This document shows positions 17,587 to 24,034 of a stretch of DNA of 64,000 bases, piece by piece. A program made the translations under genes and the position numbers. Source of the stretch: Pseudomonas sp. B6002 (GTDB lineage Bacteria; Pseudomonadota; Gammaproteobacteria; Pseudomonadales; Pseudomonadaceae); NCBI RefSeq assembly GCF_013385985.1, contig NZ_JACAOY010000006.1, positions 124,001 through 188,000 of the forward strand, given 5' to 3'. The notes under the pieces are model-generated. The model ran no database searches. It worked only from the letters and a program-made list of their open reading frames with translations, and was not told the origin of the DNA. Within the stretch, counting starts at the first letter, position 1, and each line of letters starts with the position of its first letter.

Positions 17587-17942
17587 ATGACTCCAGATTT
17601 TCGAATATGGTTGCGAGGCTGATCGAAGAAACCGCCCGCGGGCGTATGACTTGGCGATTGTGCGATGCACCAAGAAATATTTTTATCGGCACAGAAGATG
17701 TGATCGGCTTGTATTTTGAAGGCGTATTTAAGGGCACTAAATTTTCAATCTATGAGCTGCGGTATAAGCATTTTACAGATGAGGAGATTTATTATTGGAG
17801 CTCCACAAATGTGTTGGCTGTAGTAGATAATGATGACAGGGTTCTATGGACGCAGAATAACTATCGAGAAATTAACGAACTCTATGATGATGTTCGTAGA
17901 AAGGCTAGCGGTGTAGATAGGCTTCTGGATTATTTTAGATAG
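17583..17942 (+). CDS. Hypothetical protein paired with the upstream membrane protein
   Basis: This 119-residue soluble protein (MNDSRFSNMVARLIEETARGRMTWRLCDAPRNIFIGTEDVIGLYFEGVF...) is rich in aromatic and charged residues. A predicted beta-rich middle (KFSIYELRYKHFTDEEIYYWSSTNVLAVVDNDDRVLW) is followed by a helical end. It overlaps the membrane-protein gene by 4 bases and shares its AT-rich composition, so the two were probably acquired together. I do not recognise a domain. It ends 9 bases before the convergent PP-loop gene. Confidence 0.7.
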   Translation: MNDSRFSNMVARLIEETARGRMTWRLCDAPRNIFIGTEDVIGLYFEGVFKGTKFSIYELRYKHFTDEEIYYWSSTNVLAVVDNDDRVLWTQNNYREINELYDDVRRKASGVDRLLDYFR

Positions 17943-17951
17943 GTTATTAGC

Positions 17952-18821
17952 TTAATCACCGCAGAAACATTCAATGTCCTCGGAGAGATAATCAAAATCG
18001 AAGTCGGTCTGCCGAGATCGCTGCTCGGCAGACCAGCCAAGAGTCTTGTAATCGGCGCGATCTTGACGGAATACCTGGCCAAAGCGTTCTTCGGTGCCCG
18101 ACCACCAGATCACCCGGGAGGGGTCTTCGATGATGGTCTTGATCAGCTTCCCTTCGTTTTTCTTCCAGCACAGGTCGCAGTTGCCGAAGTCTGAATTCAT
18201 GCCCAGATCGAAAGGCTGGGCATTCCAGAACTCTGATACGTCCTCCTTCGTGACGCCGGCGGTGTAAGAGGGGCAAAGGTTGTCCCAGCGGGTGCCGCCG
18301 CGTTCGTTGGCGGCCATCATGCGGTGATAGCGCTTAGGCTCGTCGTAGCGGATGCCGACAACGCAATCCCATTCGTCATAGCCCAGGGCGCGCATGTGCT
18401 TCTCGCCGATTTTCACCTTTAAATAAGCGGTGCACATGTTGTTCGAGAAGTTCGGCAACACCGGCGGTAGGTTCTTCACATCTTTCCGGTATGCCGCGTA
18501 ATACTCGAGCATCGTCGTGAATGGCTCGCCGTTGCGGCTGGCGGTCTCAAAGTCCACCAGCTTGTACCAAGGCGCGTCATCCGGCTGACCGTACACACGG
18601 CACCACTCCATCCACACTATGCTCACGTCCCAGCGCTTGGCAATCCGGTCGATGAACACCAGTGTTTCCTCGCGTTCCTTGCCAGTGTTCTGGAAGAACA
18701 GGTGCACATCAGACGGCAAGGTTCCGCCGTGGGCCTCGAGGATTTTGTAGACCATGTGCCCGCTGGTGCGGCCACCACTGATTCCGATCTGGGCCGGGCC
18801 AGTGATCAGGTAAGGATTCAT
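17952..18821 (-). CDS. PAPS reductase-like PP-loop ATPase
   Basis: This 289-residue protein has the PP-loop near the N-terminus, ISGGRTSGHMV (residues 13-23), in the place of the usual SGGKDS. It is followed by LFFQNTGKEREETLVFIDRI, the strand-helix pattern of the phosphoadenosine-phosphosulfate reductase family. Cysteine motifs occur at NMCTAYLKVKI, NCDLCWKKNEGKLIK and the C-terminal CFCGD, so a metal or thiol role is possible. Phages often carry such genes; functions proposed for the superfamily include sulfur transfer and nucleic-acid modification, but none is shown here. It reads leftward from a divergent leader shared with the gene at 18920. Confidence 0.85.
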   Translation of the reverse strand: MNPYLITGPAQIGISGGRTSGHMVYKILEAHGGTLPSDVHLFFQNTGKEREETLVFIDRIAKRWDVSIVWMEWCRVYGQPDDAPWYKLVDFETASRNGEPFTTMLEYYAAYRKDVKNLPPVLPNFSNNMCTAYLKVKIGEKHMRALGYDEWDCVVGIRYDEPKRYHRMMAANERGGTRWDNLCPSYTAGVTKEDVSEFWNAQPFDLGMNSDFGNCDLCWKKNEGKLIKTIIEDPSRVIWWSGTEERFGQVFRQDRADYKTLGWSAEQRSRQTDFDFDYLSEDIECFCGD

Positions 18822-18853
18822 AATTGCTCCAGACAGCCGAAAACCTAGCCGGC

Positions 18854-18919
18854 TGGCGTGATTCGTTGATATGGGGTATTACGGGTGACCGGCATGGAGC
18901 CGGATCAAGGAGGAAATCT
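18854..18919 (+). promoter_or_regulatory. Start-associated leader, copy A
   Basis: Contains a possible promoter (TGGCGT, 17 bases, TATTAC), then a perfect hairpin CCGGC-ATGGA-GCCGG at 18889-18903, then TCAAGGAGG and the ATG at 18920. Near-identical hairpin and ribosome-site blocks precede the genes at 20235 and 21549. The loop holds an ATG that opens an overlapping out-of-frame reading frame here. Confidence 0.6.
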
Positions 18920-19174
18920 ATGGTTAAGGTTGTTGAAGTTGTGCTCGAGCTTGAGGCTACGGACTTTATGAATGGAGCCAAAGCAACGCGCGGGAGAGTA
19001 GTTCGGGAGCATGGCAGCGCAAAACTGACGTGCCAGGTTGAAGACCGGATTAAGGGTTTGAAAGAGCCGGTCGGAGATTTTTCGCATGTTGATGAGGCAA
19101 GAGCGGCATTGCTCAAGTATTGGGATGCGTGCGATGCGGAACTCGGAGCTGGGTCTAGCTGGCAGAACAAGTAA
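18920..19174 (+). CDS. Hypothetical small phage protein, 84 aa
   Basis: The protein begins MVKVVEVVLELEATDFMNGAK and is mixed alpha/beta and charged, with no membrane segment. The start is fixed by AAGGAGG 7 bases upstream. It belongs to the set of short genes expressed from the repeated hairpin leader. No family recognised. It converges on the 209-residue gene to its right. Confidence 0.6.
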   Translation: MVKVVEVVLELEATDFMNGAKATRGRVVREHGSAKLTCQVEDRIKGLKEPVGDFSHVDEARAALLKYWDACDAELGAGSSWQNK

Positions 19175-19201
19175 TCGATATCCGAAATTACTGGCTATAG
19201 T

Positions 19202-19831
19202 TTAAGGAACGTTGCTCGCCCCGCAGTTCCGGCAGTCTTCCCGATAGCGCTGCGCGTCGCTGATGAACCGGCCGCAGCCATCGCAATTGAATATCATCAT
19301 TTTGGGCTTGTTCGGCTTGGCGTGCTTGATGCCGGTGCCACGCAGGGCGTCTTTGATATTCACGTCGTCGCGCTCAACAAGGTGCCGGGAGTGGGCGTCG
19401 ATGTAGGGCTTGGGCCAGAGCACCGCGCCTGACTGACCTAGCCCGATCCAGTCCACGGTGTGAGCTCTCGGCACCACCACAGCCTTGGAAAGGTCGCTTG
19501 TGAACACGCCATCTTCGCCAAGCCAAATCAAGTTGTTTCCGTTCCAGCACTGCGGCTTTTGGATGTAGAACTCGGCTGCGTATGGGTGCTGGTCCAGCGC
19601 TTCGCTCAACGTCACCTGCTGGCAGTCAACACCGATGCGCGCCCGAGGATCGACGTAGGCCTTGGGCCACGGAATGTCAGTGTCGCGGTGATCGCAAGCG
19701 CCATCCCGTGTGAACACCTGAGCCTTCGCCAGATCGGTGACATATCCAGATCCGCCAAAACCCCAGAACGACAACCCGTCGCCGACGTAGGCGTGACTGC
19801 GGCTGTCTTGTAGATAGAACTGGTCTTCCAT
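19202..19831 (-). CDS. Phage protein with two internal repeats and a zinc ribbon
   Basis: The 209-residue protein contains two related units of about 75 residues. One runs from FYLQDSRSHAYVGDGLSFWG to WPKAYVDPRARIGVD, the other from FYIQKPQCWNGNNLIWLGED to WPKPYIDAHSRHLVE. Each has a VTDLAKAQVFTR / FTSDLSKAVVVPR core. A C-terminal zinc ribbon (CDGCGRF...CRNCGAS) follows. The unit looks like a small beta-rich domain duplicated in tandem. Function unknown. The start shares the leader ACTGGAGATAATCCATG with the gene starting at 21007. Confidence 0.7.
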   Translation of the reverse strand: MEDQFYLQDSRSHAYVGDGLSFWGFGGSGYVTDLAKAQVFTRDGACDHRDTDIPWPKAYVDPRARIGVDCQQVTLSEALDQHPYAAEFYIQKPQCWNGNNLIWLGEDGVFTSDLSKAVVVPRAHTVDWIGLGQSGAVLWPKPYIDAHSRHLVERDDVNIKDALRGTGIKHAKPNKPKMMIFNCDGCGRFISDAQRYREDCRNCGASNVP

Positions 19832-19947
19832 GGATTATCTCCAGTCAGGCGTTACTCTCCGTTACGGAATGCAACAAAGGTGTAGTGGCAATTTGGCTTT
19901 AGGCTCGGTATTACTGGCGGTTTATAAATTTCATTTGAGGGACATGG
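19832..19947. promoter_or_regulatory. Divergent leader region between 209-aa and 74-aa genes
   Basis: The leftward side has CTGGAGATAATCC before the ATG at 19831, nearly identical to the leader at 21008-21030. The rightward side has TGGCAA, 17 bases, TATTAC (19886-19914), matching the promoter-like block at 21484-21512 and 18854-18882, but here the hairpin is lost after TATTACTGGCGG. Confidence 0.5.
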
Positions 19948-20172
19948 ATGAGTATTCACGTACTCGAGGCAGAGCTCACGGAGCTTGATCTGACCTGCTT
20001 TCACGAGATTCGATTTATCAGTTACCCGGAAGACTCCGTCGGCATCCTCACTCTTTCTTGGCCTGCTCCAGGCAAGCTTGAAAGAGAGCTGCTGAGGGTG
20101 CTGGTCGACAAGCCCAATGATGCCGAAACCCTGGCTCGTGTCGCGGGCATAATTGTGTCACTCAGGAAATAA
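19948..20172 (+). CDS. Hypothetical small phage protein, 74 aa
   Basis: An acidic helical protein (MSIHVLEAELTELDLTCFHEIRFISYPEDSVG...LVDKPNDAETLARVAGIIVSLRK). GAGGG lies before the ATG. It is a member of the small-gene array with shared leaders; no family recognised. Confidence 0.5.
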   Translation: MSIHVLEAELTELDLTCFHEIRFISYPEDSVGILTLSWPAPGKLERELLRVLVDKPNDAETLARVAGIIVSLRK

Positions 20173-20205
20173 CATTCTGAGTTTGGAATTGGTTTTCGAT
20201 AGTCA

Positions 20206-20229
20206 CCGGCATGGAGCCGGATCAAGGAG
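20206..20229 (+). promoter_or_regulatory. Start-associated hairpin, copy B
   Basis: CCGGC-ATGGA-GCCGG at 20206-20220, then ATCAAGGAG, identical to copy A across the hairpin and into the ribosome site. Here the loop ATG is in frame with the gene and would add eight residues if used. The promoter-like TATTAC block of the other copies is absent. Confidence 0.6.
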
Positions 20230-20234
20230 AGATG

Positions 20235-20561
20235 ATGTCTTTCGGCTATGCAGCAGAGAAGTTTGCCTCTGCCCGTTCAGTGTTGATGCTTCCTCACCCC
20301 CAAGGTGAGGATCAGTCAATCGCTACAGCTTTTTCCGAATGTCGTAAGGGCTTGGAGCGATTCGACAGAACACTTTTTGACGATAGTTCGAGCATATGGA
20401 TCAAACAGCTGGATCAGTTGATGAAGACAGAGGGGATTGAGGATCCAGACAGAGAAGGGTTGTTCCTGATCAAAGCCCGCCAACTTTCCATCGATGATCA
20501 GCTCCAGTTTTCCACGGTGGTGGATGAACTGCAATGTTGGTTTAGTCGCCGGAAAGACTGA
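20235..20561 (+). CDS. Hypothetical phage protein, 108 aa
   Basis: MSFGYAAEKFASARSVLMLPHPQGEDQSIATAFSECRKGLERF... is a mostly helical soluble protein ending in FSRRKD. The ATG at 20235 has GGAG five bases upstream; in-frame ATGs at 20232 and 20211 (inside the hairpin loop) are alternatives. No family recognised. Confidence 0.6.
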   Translation: MSFGYAAEKFASARSVLMLPHPQGEDQSIATAFSECRKGLERFDRTLFDDSSSIWIKQLDQLMKTEGIEDPDREGLFLIKARQLSIDDQLQFSTVVDELQCWFSRRKD

Positions 20562-20570
20562 GCTTATCGT

Positions 20571-20602
20571 GCATTCGTCCAGTGTAAAAAATGGACGAAT
20601 GC
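20571..20602. terminator. 11-bp inverted repeat between convergent genes
   Basis: GCATTCGTCCA and TGGACGAATGC flank a 10-base loop with six A. It sits between genes that converge (20561 and 20606) and could end both transcripts, although the T tract outside the stem is missing. Confidence 0.4.
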
Positions 20603-20605
20603 AGT

Positions 20606-21007
20606 TCAGGCACGCCGGACTTTGAAGTGGAGCATCGCCTTGATGCTGTGGCAGTAATCTTGAAGTGTCTCATAGGCCTTATACTTGGCCTGGCTTCGGG
20701 TTGCCGCCCACACCCGGACCAAATCTTCCCGAGCTTCCTTGTCCCAGTTCAAATCATCCCAATCATGTCTAAACGGCAGGACCAACCACTCTTTGAGTGG
20801 TAGCGTCTCGGCCATTTCGCCGTACTGCATTTCGTGGGTAGGGTGGTAGTTGCTGATCCGCTTCTTCGGGTCTTCGTCCAACACCACGCCAATGTAGTGG
20901 CCGCGATCCGCCAGGATGATACCGGGCTTGCCGTAGGCGATGACGCGGCGGCCTACTTCGGCGGGCACCTGATAGTGCTGCCGGACGTATGCGCAGTTGT
21001 GGCTCAT
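20606..21007 (-). CDS. Hypothetical phage protein, 133 aa
   Basis: The N-terminus MSHNCAYVRQHYQVPAEVGRRVIAYGKPGIILADRGHYIGVVLDED looks like a small beta-barrel, resembling KOW/SH3-type segments. A C-terminal helical part (KEAREDLVRVWAATRSQAKYKAYETLQDYCHSIK) follows. I have the impression of similar proteins in other Pseudomonas prophages but know no function. It shares the ACTGGAGATAATCCATG leader with the 209-residue gene. Confidence 0.65.
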   Translation of the reverse strand: MSHNCAYVRQHYQVPAEVGRRVIAYGKPGIILADRGHYIGVVLDEDPKKRISNYHPTHEMQYGEMAETLPLKEWLVLPFRHDWDDLNWDKEAREDLVRVWAATRSQAKYKAYETLQDYCHSIKAMLHFKVRRA

Positions 21008-21123
21008 GGATTATCTCCAGTCAGGCGCCGCCCTCCGTTATCGGATGCGGCTGTGTGAAATTTGATGAAGTGGCGTAGTGATGGCTCTATCATTCGCCAT
21101 CACTCATGCATGGAGCGCAATAA

Positions 21124-21462
21124 ATGCGGATTTTGCTGATTTCAACGATTGCATTGCTCATGGCGGGCTGCTCTGGCCCAGGTGTCGTTCCAATGGGACG
21201 CGACACTTACATGATTGCAAGGGAGGGTAGCTTTACTACCTTTAGCGGCGGCGCCGTTAAGGCTGATCTATATCGGGAGGCGAATGCTTTTTGCGAGAGC
21301 AAGAGCAAGCAGCTGATGCCGCTTAAAGATTCATCCGTGGACAAAGGCTATGGTCGTCATGCCAATGCCGAGGTCCAGTTCCGTTGCCTTGATGCAAGCG
21401 ATCCAGAGTTGCGCCGCCCGATAATGGAGAGCGAGCCCAATATGAAGATAAAAATCGAGTAA
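21124..21462 (+). CDS. Phage-encoded lipoprotein
   Basis: This 112-residue protein has a signal peptide MRILLISTIALLMAGC with lipobox LMAGC, cleaved before Cys16. The mature part has two further Cys (FCESKSKQ, FRCLDASD) that could form a disulfide. Residue 2 of the mature lipoprotein is Ser, which favours outer-membrane sorting. GGAGCG precedes the ATG. Phage lipoproteins of this size sometimes mediate superinfection exclusion; that is inference. Confidence 0.7.
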   Translation: MRILLISTIALLMAGCSGPGVVPMGRDTYMIAREGSFTTFSGGAVKADLYREANAFCESKSKQLMPLKDSSVDKGYGRHANAEVQFRCLDASDPELRRPIMESEPNMKIKIE

Positions 21463-21483
21463 CGGATCCTCCGTGACCGGTGG

Positions 21484-21540
21484 TGGCAATTTGGTTTTGG
21501 TTGGGGTATTACGGGTGACCGGCATGGAGTCGGTTTAAGG
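21484..21540 (+). promoter_or_regulatory. Start-associated leader, copy C
   Basis: TGGCAA, 17 bases, TATTAC, then the hairpin CCGGC-ATGGA-GTCGG (21519-21533, one G-U pair) and TTTAAGGAG before the ATG at 21549. Bases 21503-21527 match copy A almost exactly. The loop ATG opens a four-codon reading frame ending at TAA. Confidence 0.6.
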
Positions 21541-21548
21541 AGTGAAAT

Positions 21549-21752
21549 ATGGCTTGGGTTGTAAAAATGACCGATTCTGACGGCAATGTATTTTGGGGGT
21601 CGTCACCCGATCATGAAGGTCTCCGTTACGCTGCGTACAAACCGGAATATGCAGAGCAGTTCGAGAGCAAGGAAGCAGCGGAGGCGGTGTTCTATTGGTT
21701 TCACCAAATTCGCGACCTTCAGAAGTACAATTTGGTAGCGGTTCAGTTCTGA
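21549..21752 (+). CDS. Hypothetical small phage protein, 67 aa
   Basis: MAWVVKMTDSDGNVFWGSSPDHEGLRYAAYKPEYAEQF... looks like a small beta-strand/helix protein. AAGGAG is 8 bases before the ATG, within copy C of the repeated leader. It overlaps the end of the convergent 121-residue gene by 10 bases. No family recognised. Confidence 0.55.
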   Translation: MAWVVKMTDSDGNVFWGSSPDHEGLRYAAYKPEYAEQFESKEAAEAVFYWFHQIRDLQKYNLVAVQF

Positions 21753-22108
21753 TAGTGGCGACCTGGGTGGACGTACTCATCACCCGGATCAGTCCCTAGC
21801 TCGACCATGCTCTTCTCATAAAATGCTCGCGACACCTTTTCGCTTGGCTCATAAGGTGTCGTGACACACTTGAGCATCAGCCTCGCCGTCTCGAAGTCGG
21901 CGGCGATCACGTTGCGCAGCAAGTTCTGGAACACCTCCTGCTGATTGTTGAAGCCGTGCTGCTTCATCAGGCGCTTAAGGTCGGCCTTGAACACGCCGGC
22001 AACCTCAACCGTAAATTTCTCGACGGCCAATGCAGCGTTCCTCGCGGCTTCCTTCTCGCGCTTGCGGCGCTGCTTCTTGGCTTCCGCCGTCAGCTCTTCC
22101 TCGGCCAT
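21743..22108 (-). CDS. Basic phage protein, possible ribbon-helix-helix regulator
   Basis: This 121-residue protein has a very basic N-terminus (EAKKQRRKREKEAARNAAL). A central stretch FTVEVAGVFKADLKRLMKQHGFNNQQEVFQNLLRNVIAADF could form the strand-helix-helix of an RHH DNA-binding domain. An acidic C-terminus follows. The assignment is by pattern only. Confidence 0.6.
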   Translation of the reverse strand: MAEEELTAEAKKQRRKREKEAARNAALAVEKFTVEVAGVFKADLKRLMKQHGFNNQQEVFQNLLRNVIAADFETARLMLKCVTTPYEPSEKVSRAFYEKSMVELGTDPGDEYVHPGRHYQN

Positions 22109-22206
22109 GGCCTACCTCTTCCATTCCACTTGCTGGCAGTGCCAGCCATGTCGGCCGGCGCCGCGCGGCAGTGATCTTTCTGATGCACCTCATCGGGTTA
22201 CGCTGA

Positions 22207-22491
22207 TCACTGGGACCATCCCTCGATGTTGATGTTCTTGCCGTCGGCGCGAGCCTCAAGTACCTGGGCGCGGATGACCGCAGCTTTCCAGGTGAAGCTC
22301 ATGCCCATGACCTTGCCGGTGGAGCGTTCGACGACGTGGTAAACGCCGGCGCCCTTGTTGACTACCTGGAAGCGAACTTCTTGCGCGGGCTGCTCCTTGC
22401 CGATCATGGCGTACATCGCGCCGGTGGCGATGGTTGCGCGGACACGGAGTGCCGCGAGTCCTTCTATGCGTTCTTGCATTGATGGGGGCAT
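22207..22491 (-). CDS. Hypothetical phage protein, 94 aa
   Basis: The protein begins MPPSMQERIEGLAALRVRATIATGAMYAMIG and contains VRFQVVNKGAGVYHVVERSTGKVMGMSFTWKAAVIRAQVLE, an alpha plus beta pattern. The ATG at 22491 has AAGGGAAAA upstream. The open frame continues further upstream into the next gene but without support. It is part of the leftward transcript that should start at the promoter near 23190. Confidence 0.55.
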   Translation of the reverse strand: MPPSMQERIEGLAALRVRATIATGAMYAMIGKEQPAQEVRFQVVNKGAGVYHVVERSTGKVMGMSFTWKAAVIRAQVLEARADGKNINIEGWSQ

Positions 22492-22513
22492 GTATTTTCC
22501 CTTATGGCTTGAG

Positions 22514-22894
22514 TTAGGCGAGCAGTACCGGTTGTTCCGCGCGGCGCACCATCCTGACTTGCGCTGTACGACGTTCCGGCACGCGACGGTCACGTCGCAT
22601 CGACTCGTCACCGATCATTGCGTGCATGGCGATCAGTGCTGCCAAGACGAAGCACATCGGCGAGATGATCTGGCGACGCATTGCCTCGGCGATCATCGCT
22701 GTCTGGCGGGTCACGCCGAGCTTGAACATGGCGCAGGACAGGCGCTTGGCCACGGTGCAGGCTGCAACGTCGAATTGTCTGGCGATCTGCTTGGCCGTCA
22801 TGCCTTGGGCAGCGGCCAGTAGGTACTGAAGTTCTTTGGGCGCAAGGCCTCTACCGAGGTGACCCTTCCATGCGCCGTTGATGATCTCATTCAT
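22514..22894 (-). CDS. LuxR-type helix-turn-helix regulator, phage
   Basis: The 126-residue protein contains a GerE/LuxR-type HTH: LAPKELQYLLAAAQGMTAKQIARQFDVAACTVAKRLSCAMFKLGVTRQTAMIAEAMRR (residues about 17-74). A C-terminal hydrophobic segment FVLAALIAMHAMIG and a basic tail follow. There is no sensor domain. It is the first gene leftward of the repressor-side operators, the place of N in lambda, so it is likely an early regulator. A 260-base leader precedes it. Confidence 0.75.
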   Translation of the reverse strand: MNEIINGAWKGHLGRGLAPKELQYLLAAAQGMTAKQIARQFDVAACTVAKRLSCAMFKLGVTRQTAMIAEAMRRQIISPMCFVLAALIAMHAMIGDESMRRDRRVPERRTAQVRMVRRAEQPVLLA

Positions 22895-23160
22895 CTTTGT
22901 GACTCCCGGTTGTTTTCCGAAAGCGCCCGATACAGGCGCTGACGTGAAATCTTCTGGTGTTGCTTGCCGGCTTCCCGCTACTGGCGTCGGTCGCCGGCTC
23001 CATTAAGTTGTTTGTCCAGCCGCGGGCCTTTCGGCTTTTGCTCCCGCTGGATAACTGTTCTTGGCGTTTTACGCTGCACGCCCGGGTCAGTTGCCAACCC
23101 TCTGAACCGTTGAGGCCGGTTCATCGCTGCCTTCCATCTGGCCGGTTGTTATCCGGCGAC
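22895..23160 (-). promoter_or_regulatory. Long structured leader of the leftward early transcript
   Basis: No convincing gene lies here. Between the leftward promoter and the LuxR-type gene the RNA could form hairpins at 22922-22940 (AGCGCC/GGCGCT), around 23107-23123 (AACCG/CGGTT type) and around 23142-23156 (CCGG-GTTGTTAT-CCGG). A leader of this length could carry an antitermination or attenuation site; that is inferred. Confidence 0.4.
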
Positions 23161-23166
23161 GTGGCA

Positions 23167-23207
23167 AAATTACAACTGTAAATTGTAGTATGCAAGTGAT
23201 AGTTGTA
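23167..23207 (-). promoter_or_regulatory. Leftward early promoter with two repressor operators
   Basis: On the minus strand TTGCAT and TAATTT are 17 bases apart (23195-23167). Two 17-bp dyads overlap it: TACAA-N7-TTGTA at 23171-23187 and TGCAA-N7-TTGTA at 23191-23207, 20 bp apart. The same dyad occurs three times on the other side of the repressor gene, so this is the counterpart of lambda OL/PL. Confidence 0.7.
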
Positions 23208-23251
23208 ATTATTTTTGCGGCAGGATGCGTGCTTGTAATTACAGCACGCAT

Positions 23252-23276
23252 GAAAAAGCCCGCTCAATGGCGGGCT
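23252..23276 (-). terminator. Terminator after the repressor gene
   Basis: On the minus strand AGCCCGC and GCGGGCT form a stem around a CATTGA loop, followed by five T. It lies 30 bases past the repressor stop codon. Confidence 0.85.
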
Positions 23277-23306
23277 CTAGGCTTTTCGAGTAACGCTACA
23301 CAACAG

Positions 23307-24023
23307 TTAGCGGGAGTACATTGCCCACCAGAACACATGGCCTAGGATGCTCAGCTGCTGCTCCTGGATCTGCTGAAATGAGTACTCCTCATCAGGATGC
23401 TCATCGCGGTTGAAGCTGCGCAGGCGAATGCCCGTCGGTAACCGAAATAGCTGCTTAATCCTGAGTTGGCCGTTGTGGTTAATGGCGTACATCTCTCCGT
23501 CAACCACGTCCTTCAGCGTATTTTTTCCAACATTGACACCCACTGTTGCGCCGTCTCGCAGCACCGGGACCATGCTGTTCCCGCTTACGACCACGCACTT
23601 TGCATTACTGAATTGCACGCCGTTGTGCCGCAGGTCCTTCTTGAAGAACCGCAGCCGCGAGCTGTCGCTTTCCTCGATCGCAAATCTACCTGAGCCGGCC
23701 GCGAGCTCAACCTCATGAAGAAAGGGAACGTAGACCTCATCGTCATCAAGAGGTGTGCTTTCGTCCCAAGGTTCGATTGCCTGCAGAGAAGTGTCAGCAG
23801 TAACGCTGTGCGACTCGGCTGGCCCAGATTCGCCCATCAAGTAGGCCACTGAGACACCGAGTACTTCGCTCAGATTTTTGATGCGTGGGTTTCGCGGAGC
23901 TGTGCGTCCCGACTCCCAAGCCTGGACCGACTGAGGGCTAACGCCAAGCTTGCGGGCTAACTCAGATTGATTGAGTCCCTGCGCTTCTCGTGCTGCGGCT
24001 ATGCGGGAGGAGGTAGTAGTCAT
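23307..24023 (-). CDS. CI-type repressor, LexA-like S24 autopeptidase
   Basis: This 238-residue lysogeny repressor has an N-terminal HTH (residues about 6-60, LNQSELARKLGVSPQSVQAWESGR). The S24 peptidase domain has the Ala109-Gly110 cleavage bond (ELAAGSGRF), catalytic Ser150 (SGNSMVPVL) and Lys190 (QLRIKQLF). RecA-stimulated self-cleavage should therefore induce the prophage on DNA damage. I chose the ATG at 24023 because the HTH begins there. The minus-strand TATTCT lies only 7 bases before it and no ribosome site is present, so the lysogenic mRNA may be leaderless, as for lambda cI. Confidence 0.93.
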   Translation of the reverse strand: MTTTSSRIAAAREAQGLNQSELARKLGVSPQSVQAWESGRTAPRNPRIKNLSEVLGVSVAYLMGESGPAESHSVTADTSLQAIEPWDESTPLDDDEVYVPFLHEVELAAGSGRFAIEESDSSRLRFFKKDLRHNGVQFSNAKCVVVSGNSMVPVLRDGATVGVNVGKNTLKDVVDGEMYAINHNGQLRIKQLFRLPTGIRLRSFNRDEHPDEEYSFQQIQEQQLSILGHVFWWAMYSR

Positions 24024-24034
24024 GAAAGTGAGAA

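Noticed and set aside
22957-23181. 74-codon plus-strand frame in the leader between the repressor and the LuxR-type gene
   Set aside because: It runs against the expected leftward transcript, overlaps the operators at its end, and has no recognisable sequence or ribosome site.
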